From an uncultured Verrucomicrobiota bacterium (GTDB lineage: Bacteria > Verrucomicrobiota > Kiritimatiellia > RFP12 > UBA1067), in the NCBI GenBank assembly GCA_946631535.1, contig CAMPAF010000092.1:1-9867 (forward strand): a DNA stretch of 9,867 bases. Reading direction: 5' to 3'. Positions 4,600-9,867 of this stretch are shown here, in pieces. The position numbers were made by a program, and so were the translations under genes. Every line of letters begins with the position of its first letter. Positions within the stretch are counted from its first letter, which is position 1. The notes beneath the pieces were generated by a model that ran no database searches, had not been told where the DNA came from, and was given only the letters and a program-made list of their open reading frames with translations.

Positions 4600-6052
4600 A
4601 CTTGCTGAATTCCACGAAGAAGGCGGCCGATTGGAAATCGGGCTTGACCAATTTCAGCTTGCCGTTCGCAAAGGAAACGTCATGCGGCGTGAGGTCGTGC
4701 CGGTAGTCAAGCAGCGTGCAGGTCGCCTTCGCGTCCTTGGGCAGCCCCTTCACGTTGACGGAGATCTGCCGGGACGCGCCGCCGTAATCGGACACGAGCA
4801 GGCCGATGCGTCCGTCGGACCCCTTCACCGGGAAGAGCGTGACCGTGCCGTCGGACTCGCTCGCGCAGATCGTCGAGTAGTTCTTGACGATGTCGCCGAA
4901 CAGCTTGAGCGCGTAGAACACCTTGTACTTCTTCTGAAGCTCGTCCTTGAATCCCCACGCCCCTGTGTGGCGGCAGCCGTAGTAGTACGCCTGCGTCATC
5001 TTCGACCGCTCGAGGTTCGCGAGCGCCGACAGCGTGAAGCACGCGCTGCGGATGCCGTTGTGGCTGTCCGGCCCTTCCCAGATGCGCGCCTTGACAAGCG
5101 GATCGGAGCAGCGCTGCATCTCGGTCCAATTGTAGTTTTCGCCGAAGTAGTGCCACTCGTTCAGGATGAGTTCGCACTTGGGGAAGCCGTAGGAATCGCA
5201 GAGCTTGCGTCCCTGCTCCGCCTGTCGGGCGTACTGCATCGGGTCGCGGGCGTAGCCGTGCCACGAGATGAAGTCCGGGGCGACCCCGGCCTCGCGGCAG
5301 GCGGTGAGCAGTTCGTTGAACCAGATGGTGTTGTATCCGCACAGCGCCGGACCGCCGACCTTGATCTCGTCGCCGAACTCGCCCTTGAGCTTCTTCAGGA
5401 CGATCACGAAGAACTTCACGAACTTGTCGCGGCACGCCTTGCGCTGGTCGGACGTCCAGTTGCCGTCCTTGCCGGCCGCCCCCTCGGGAGGCGCCCACAT
5501 GTTCTGGATGCCCTCCGGCTCGTTCCAGATCTCCCAGTACTTGATGTTCCAGTTGTACCCGTTGGCCCAGCCGCGGTTGTAGTGGCGCACCGTGGCGGCG
5601 AAGATCTCCGCGACCTTCTCGAAGTCCTCGGGGATGAGGGAGTTGAAGTGCACCTTGGCCCCCGAGTGCTCGATCGACGTGCCGAGACGGAAGAAGATGT
5701 CGAGGCCGGCCTCCTCCCGCGTGCGCTTCAGGAGGTAGTCCGTCGGGCCGAAGTGGTAGTTCTTCGGGTCCTTCGCGTCGAGGTGCATCAGCGGGAAGAT
5801 GTGGAAGTAGTCGCACACGCGCTGGTTGCTGTTCACGAGCGCCCAGTCGTGCGTGCGGGCGAACTTGAACCCCATCGACTTCACGTCCTCGAGGTCCTGC
5901 GCCGTCTGCGAACAGATTGTGGGGCCGAAGCCGGAGGAATGGATTTCCGGGCGCACCGGCCCGATATCCGATGAAAAGTCCGCCGAAAGCTCGGCGAAGG
6001 CGGCTGCGGACAGAACCGCGGCCGCGGTGGCGATGATCTTCTTCATTTTCAT
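4598..6052 (-). CDS. Secreted GH39-like clan GH-A glycosidase
   Basis: A 484-residue protein with a signal peptide (about 1-20, MKMKK start, AFA end). A (beta/alpha)8 clan GH-A catalytic domain spans about 35-390: KYWEIWNEPE (171-180) gives the general acid/base E178 in the WNEP motif, and ELILNEWHYF (294-303) gives the likely nucleophile E299. FISWHGYARDP (261-271) matches the strand-6 region of GH39-type enzymes. A small C-terminal beta-sandwich (about 395-484) completes the fold. Family members known to me are retaining beta-xylosidases or related enzymes; the exact sugar specificity cannot be read from sequence, and another GH-A family (GH5, GH51 or an unclassified one) is possible. The length is typical. 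The gene lies 31 bp after the GH127 gene and 11 bp before phosphatase copy 2. The upstream sequence has no clear SD (AACAAGAA precedes ATG), and a second ATG two codons in is an equal alternative start. Confidence 0.85.
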   Translation of the reverse strand: MKMKKIIATAAAVLSAAAFAELSADFSSDIGPVRPEIHSSGFGPTICSQTAQDLEDVKSMGFKFARTHDWALVNSNQRVCDYFHIFPLMHLDAKDPKNYHFGPTDYLLKRTREEAGLDIFFRLGTSIEHSGAKVHFNSLIPEDFEKVAEIFAATVRHYNRGWANGYNWNIKYWEIWNEPEGIQNMWAPPEGAAGKDGNWTSDQRKACRDKFVKFFVIVLKKLKGEFGDEIKVGGPALCGYNTIWFNELLTACREAGVAPDFISWHGYARDPMQYARQAEQGRKLCDSYGFPKCELILNEWHYFGENYNWTEMQRCSDPLVKARIWEGPDSHNGIRSACFTLSALANLERSKMTQAYYYGCRHTGAWGFKDELQKKYKVFYALKLFGDIVKNYSTICASESDGTVTLFPVKGSDGRIGLLVSDYGGASRQISVNVKGLPKDAKATCTLLDYRHDLTPHDVSFANGKLKLVKPDFQSAAFFVEFSK

Positions 6053-6083
6053 TTCTTGTTCGTTGTCTTGCAGTGCAATGCCA

Positions 6084-8051
6084 TCAGAACCAGAGAGAGA
6101 ACCAGTTCTCGGAGTCGTCCATGCATGAGACCGACCAGTAGTCGGCCACCGGGATCGTCTTCGTTTCGGGCCCCTTGCCTTTCACTTCCTTCTCCAGAGT
6201 GAGGACCCAAGCGCCCCATACGCCGGCGTTCTTCGCGCTCCGCTTCTGCGGCGCTAGCGAAAGCTTCCAGCCCGGCTGCTTGTTGATCGTGTTGAACTCG
6301 AGCGTCTCCGTTCGCGAGGTGCCGACCGCGCGGCCTTTCGCCAGGACGAGCGGGCCGCGCATGATCTGCGCCGCGGCGGTCCTGCGCTCGAGTCCCTTCA
6401 TCTCGGGCGTGTACCAGCTCATGAACCGCTTCGTGTAGCCCTCTGGCTTCATCGTGTCGAGCTCGGTCACCGTGTCGATGTCCTCGAAATCGGGCGCTTC
6501 CGAATCGATCTCGCGCGGCGGCATCTTGAGGACAAGGTCGAAGGTATGTTCGCCCGACGCGACGGGAAGCTCGATCCTCCCCGCCGCAGGCTTGAGCGAC
6601 TTCCCGTCCACGGTCATCTCTCTCGCCCAGTACGGCACGCGCAGGCGCAGCTTGCCGCCCTTCTCCGCCGCGACGCGCAGGCGGAACGTCTCGGACACCG
6701 GATAGTTTCCGCGCAGCTCCATCCGCGCGCCGGGGAGGACGATGTCCGCGTCAGAATAGAGGTTCACCTCCCAGGCGCCGTCCTTCGCGACGTCCGCCAC
6801 CGTGTCGGCCCAGTCGTAGAACGTGCGGAGCATGTTGTCGGGGCAACACTGGTGTAGCTTCATGCCTGTCTGCGCAGGTGCCGTAAGGTGGCGCGTGCCG
6901 TGCGAGCGGATGATGTGCGCGCCCCACGCGCCGTCCGGCGTGACGCCCGCCAGGAAGGCGTTGTAGAACGCCTCCTCTATGCAGTCGAGGTACTTCGTCT
7001 CGCCCGTCAGCTTCCACAGCTCGCGGTTGAGGCGGATCCAGTGCGTGACGTCGCAGAGCTCAGTCATGCCGTTGACGTGGTGCTTCGCGTAGAGGAAGTG
7101 GTCGAAGTAGCTTGCGGACCGCATCGGGTTTAGCTCCTCGCGGAAGAGATGCCCCCAGAACGCCTCGGCCGCGGCCAGGGTGCGCGCGTCGCCAGTGAGG
7201 CGGTGGTAGGCGGCGACGCCCTCGAAGAAGCTCTGCAGCTCGTACGCTTTGGAGAGGAACATCGGCTTGTGGAACCACGAGACGACGGGGCGGTCAGAAA
7301 GCGCGTCGTAGATGAGGTTCACGTCCGGCTTGTTGCCTTCGCGCACGTCCGTCACCTTCACGATGTGGTCGGCCAGCGCCTTGTACTCCGGCTTCGGCAC
7401 CTCGATGTACAGCTCGATCAGCGGACGCAGGATGGACATAGACGAGATGCCGGCCCAGGAGCCGGTCTTGTCGATCGTGACGTTCAGGCGCTTCATCTGG
7501 GAGATGAGCTGGTCCATCATCTTCTCCGCGGCCTTGAGGCACTTCTTGTCGCCCGTCGCGCGGTACAGCTCGACGAGCGCCCACATCGTGTACTTCTGAC
7601 CCCAGATGTTGAAGCACCAGTGCTTCTCGTAGTCTGGCGAGTCTGGATTCTTGCGCAGCAGGTCCTGGTTGCCGTACGTGGAGAGGTAGCCGTCGGGGTG
7701 CTGGTACGTGTCGATGAGGTGGTGGGCCTTCTTCACGCACCAGGCGGCAAGCTTCGCATCGCGCGTGTAGCGGACAGCCCCCGCGTAGCAGAGCATCGTC
7801 TTTCCCCAGTACTCGTTCTGCCAGCCAGTACGGCCGTTCGAGTCGTCCCAGTGCGTGGCGAAGGCGTTCTCCGCCTCGTCGTAGACAGGCCCCTGCGCGT
7901 ACTCCGAGAACACGCGGCAGTTGAGCGACGCCTGAAACAGCTCGCCCGGACGCCCAAGCACCTTGACGTCGCCAGGCGCCGCCGGCGTCAGCACGTCTCC
8001 GAAAAGCGCAGCGCAGGACAGCGCCGAAAGCATCACGATTGTCTTCTTCAT
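6084..8051 (-). CDS. Secreted GH127-family (DUF1680) beta-L-arabinofuranosidase-like enzyme
   Basis: A 655-residue protein with a signal peptide (about 1-18). The alpha/alpha-barrel of GH127/DUF1680 spans about 40-420: YWGKTMLCYAGAVRYT (81-96), HPDGYLSTY (118-126), SFFEGVAAYHRLTGD (274-288), TELCDVTHWIRLN (330-342) and HQCCPDN (400-406). A beta-sandwich follows (about 425-655; LRLRVPYWA at 468-476). In characterised GH127 enzymes an E-x-C pair and a CC pair bind zinc and supply the cysteine nucleophile; here these correspond to E331, C333, C402 and C403, so the metal/nucleophile site is intact. The expected reaction is release of beta-L-arabinofuranose from plant glycans or arabinosylated proteins, outside the cytoplasm. 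The acid/base region before residue 331 looks atypical. The frame is open upstream to 8267, but that part is Arg/Pro/Ser-rich and overlaps the preceding gene; the ATG at 8051 has AGGAG 5 nt upstream and begins the signal peptide. It lies 25 bp after the esterase gene. Confidence 0.9.
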   Translation of the reverse strand: MKKTIVMLSALSCAALFGDVLTPAAPGDVKVLGRPGELFQASLNCRVFSEYAQGPVYDEAENAFATHWDDSNGRTGWQNEYWGKTMLCYAGAVRYTRDAKLAAWCVKKAHHLIDTYQHPDGYLSTYGNQDLLRKNPDSPDYEKHWCFNIWGQKYTMWALVELYRATGDKKCLKAAEKMMDQLISQMKRLNVTIDKTGSWAGISSMSILRPLIELYIEVPKPEYKALADHIVKVTDVREGNKPDVNLIYDALSDRPVVSWFHKPMFLSKAYELQSFFEGVAAYHRLTGDARTLAAAEAFWGHLFREELNPMRSASYFDHFLYAKHHVNGMTELCDVTHWIRLNRELWKLTGETKYLDCIEEAFYNAFLAGVTPDGAWGAHIIRSHGTRHLTAPAQTGMKLHQCCPDNMLRTFYDWADTVADVAKDGAWEVNLYSDADIVLPGARMELRGNYPVSETFRLRVAAEKGGKLRLRVPYWAREMTVDGKSLKPAAGRIELPVASGEHTFDLVLKMPPREIDSEAPDFEDIDTVTELDTMKPEGYTKRFMSWYTPEMKGLERRTAAAQIMRGPLVLAKGRAVGTSRTETLEFNTINKQPGWKLSLAPQKRSAKNAGVWGAWVLTLEKEVKGKGPETKTIPVADYWSVSCMDDSENWFSLWF

Positions 8052-8076
8052 GTTTTCTCCTGTTGAAATTAAGGCA

Positions 8077-9867
8077 CTAGCGCTCGTTGGCGAGAAAGGT
8101 GTTGGCGGCACGGATGGTCTTCTCGCGCGCGGCCTCGGCGGCGGTCTTGCCCTTGCCCACGCAGTAGGCGAGGGGACGGTCCAGCGGCCCGACGATAGTG
8201 TTGTCAATGATACGATAGGATTCCGGCAGGTCGGCGAGCCCGCCCGACTTGAAGATGAGCGTGCCACGCGAGTTGACGAACACGTTGTCCTTCACGAGGA
8301 TGTCGCATATCTCCGTCTGCATGTTGTACATCAGGAGCGGAGTGGCGTTGGCCTTGTCGGGACGCACGTCGTACGCCCAGCCGCGCGCGGTGTCGACGCA
8401 CCGGTTGCGCAGGAAGGTGCAGCCCTTCATGCCGATGCCCGGACGGCACTTCGTCGCCCACAGTTCGTAGCACTGCGTGCAACGCGTGAACGTGCAGTCG
8501 GTGACATGCGTGTTCTCCCACGAGCGGGACGGGTTGGGCCCCTGCATGGTGAAGCCGACGTCGTAGATGTCCGAGAACGCACAGCGGCGCACCTGCACGT
8601 CGCTTGTTCCGGCCCAGCACTCCACGCCGTTGCCGTAGCGCGTGGTGCCGCTCCCGTGGCCGCGCAGATGCGAACCTCCGATCTCGTAGAACCCGCAGTC
8701 GAAGAAACGCACGTCGAAGCCGACGCCGTTGGAGCCGTGCCCGCCCGTGCCGCGCACGACCACGTCGCGCACCTCGACGTGCCTCTTGAACGGAATCACG
8801 CCCATGTTGGGCGCGATGCGGATGTCCTTGGCCAGGCATGCCGGATTTTCCGCGCTCCACACGGTGAGAAAACGATGGTCGTCCATGAAATCCCACTGCC
8901 GCTCGGGAAACTTCCCGCTCTTGGCGAAAATCTTGCGCCCGAAGATGCGGCCGTCGACCTTTAGGAATCCCACGTTGCCGTCTTTCGTCGCATGGTTGCC
9001 GTCGAATTTCGAGTCGTCGGCGAGGTCGATGCGCCAGAGGTTGTTGGTGCCGGTGAAGGCCCAGGCGTCGGCCTTCGCAATCTTGTAGGCGCAGATTTCG
9101 GGAGCCGCGCCCTCGCCGTACGCGGAGAGCACGGTCGAATGCGCCGCGTCGGGTCCGGACTTGAGGTTCACCCGCCCGTAGAACACGTCACCCCGGCGCA
9201 GACGCGCCTCGCCGCCGGCGGGGAGATCCTTGGCGAGCTTCTCCAGCGTGCGCCAGGCCGTGGCGGGCGTGAGGCCGTCCGCCGCGTCGTCGCCGGCGGT
9301 CGAGAAGTAACGCACGCCCCCGGCCGGCTCGCTCTGCCACTTGCCGAGCTCGTTGTAGAACTGCGGATAGGCGCGATGTCCCATACCGATGCCGTGGATT
9401 ATCTTCTTGTCCTTCGAGGGTATGAGGTTGTATGCGGCGTAGACGCCCGCCGGGGCGCAGACGCAGTCCGCGAAGCCCACGACCACGCGCACGGGGCACG
9501 AGATCCGCGCGGCGAAGTTGGCGCCGTCGAAGTACGGCGCGTTCTTCTCGGCGGCGGCGCGGTTCTCGGGCTTCTGCGCCTCGATGATGCGCGGCCAGCC
9601 GCTCTGGCGGTTCTCGTGGCGCGAGCCGAGCAGGTCGGTGATGGCCGGCACGAAGATGCAGCTCTTCGTGAAGCGTCCGTTGAGGCCGGTGAGCATGAAA
9701 CCGAAGCCGCCGCCCTGCGACGTGCCGGAGTAGGTGAAGTTGCGACGATCCGTCTGCGGCTGGCGCCAGAGCCAGCTGACGGCGCGGTTGATGCCGAGGA
9801 GCGAGGCGTAGTAGAAGTAGTCCTCGCGCGAGAGGTGGATGCCGGCCTGGCAGTAGCGCGCCACGCC
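8077..9867 (-). CDS. Acetyl-xylan-esterase-like domain fused to a right-handed beta-helix, 5' end outside the window
   Basis: The frame is open to the right edge, so the N-terminus is missing; numbering here starts at the codon 9864-9862. Residues 1 to about 176 are the C-terminal part of an AXE1/CE7-type alpha/beta-hydrolase: GTSQGGGFG (47-55) with nucleophile S49, YFDGANFAARISCPV (111-125), GFADCVCAP (130-138) with D133, and GMGHRAYP (160-167) with H163. The triad is complete. CE7 members remove acetyl groups from xylan and xylo-oligosaccharides. Residues 185-205 (RYFSTAGDDAADGLTPATAW) are the typical opening of a secreted parallel beta-helix (DUF1565-like). Residues about 360-560 then form a right-handed beta-helix with repeated strand-turn units (VRRCAFSDIYDVG, VTDCTFTRCTQC, VKDNVFVNSRG). 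This fold is usual for pectate-lyase-like enzymes and polysaccharide binders; I see no assignable catalytic site. The fusion is in one uninterrupted frame. It is the first visible gene of the operon, and its promoter lies outside the window. Confidence 0.85.
   Translation of the reverse strand, partial: GVARYCQAGIHLSREDYFYYASLLGINRAVSWLWRQPQTDRRNFTYSGTSQGGGFGFMLTGLNGRFTKSCIFVPAITDLLGSRHENRQSGWPRIIEAQKPENRAAAEKNAPYFDGANFAARISCPVRVVVGFADCVCAPAGVYAAYNLIPSKDKKIIHGIGMGHRAYPQFYNELGKWQSEPAGGVRYFSTAGDDAADGLTPATAWRTLEKLAKDLPAGGEARLRRGDVFYGRVNLKSGPDAAHSTVLSAYGEGAAPEICAYKIAKADAWAFTGTNNLWRIDLADDSKFDGNHATKDGNVGFLKVDGRIFGRKIFAKSGKFPERQWDFMDDHRFLTVWSAENPACLAKDIRIAPNMGVIPFKRHVEVRDVVVRGTGGHGSNGVGFDVRFFDCGFYEIGGSHLRGHGSGTTRYGNGVECWAGTSDVQVRRCAFSDIYDVGFTMQGPNPSRSWENTHVTDCTFTRCTQCYELWATKCRPGIGMKGCTFLRNRCVDTARGWAYDVRPDKANATPLLMYNMQTEICDILVKDNVFVNSRGTLIFKSGGLADLPESYRIIDNTIVGPLDRPLAYCVGKGKTAAEAAREKTIRAANTFLANER

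Noticed and set aside
3375..5974. Long plus-strand open frames opposite phosphatase copy 2 and the GH39-like gene (443 and 465 codons)
   Set aside because: Both are antisense shadows of well-supported minus-strand genes, with Arg/Val/Ala-rich translations and no signal peptide, RBS or family motif.
6068..6078. 11-bp palindrome TTGCAGTGCAA between the GH127 and GH39-like genes
   Set aside because: The half-sites are only 5 bp around a single base, it has no second copy and no promoter beside it, and it cannot form an RNA hairpin. Chance is the simplest explanation.
8052..8267. Upstream extension of the GH127 frame to an ATG at 8267
   Set aside because: It overlaps the end of the beta-helix gene, has an Arg/Pro/Ser-rich translation, and lies ahead of a proper signal peptide with AGGAG at the ATG at 8051.

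Overview
The window is a GC-rich stretch (hand counts of about 65-70% in most coding parts) in which all seven recognisable genes lie on the minus strand. It reads as a polysaccharide-degradation locus of an uncultured-type, Gram-negative, probably gut-associated bacterium. The style of the secreted proteins, the mix of CAZymes without SusC/SusD-type uptake genes, and the extended -10 promoters suggest the PVC group (Kiritimatiellota/Verrucomicrobiota). That assignment is an impression from recalled protein styles, not a search result.

In transcription order (right to left) there is first a tight five-gene run: (1) an acetyl-xylan-esterase-like domain fused directly to a right-handed beta-helix, with its 5' end outside the window (9867-8077); (2) a GH127/DUF1680-family secreted beta-L-arabinofuranosidase-like enzyme (8051-6084); (3) a secreted GH39-like clan-A glycosidase (6052-4598); and (4, 5) two paralogous secreted tyrosine-phosphatase-fold enzymes with an N-terminal beta-sandwich (4586-3336 and 3259-2027). 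Gaps are 25, 31, 11 and 76 bp with no visible internal promoter, so one operon is likely. The first three enzymes would together deacetylate and trim an arabinose/xylose-containing plant glycan in the periplasm or outside the cell. The role of the two phosphatases there is unexplained and is the most interesting functional question in the window.

Next comes a small two-gene cassette, a DUF4234 membrane protein and a DUF2752 membrane protein (1889-1177), overlapping by ATGA. It has its own promoter, a lower GC content (about 54%), and a split 19-bp inverted repeat at its two ends (1091-1112 and 1964-1986). This flanking repeat is not explained by the genes and could mark a mobile, invertible or duplicated intergenic element. 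Finally, a promoter with a consensus extended -10 drives a secreted multidomain beta-sandwich protein that runs off the left edge (1062-1).

No tRNA, rRNA, CRISPR array, transposase or convincing rho-independent terminator was seen. No stretch longer than about 140 bp lacks a gene.
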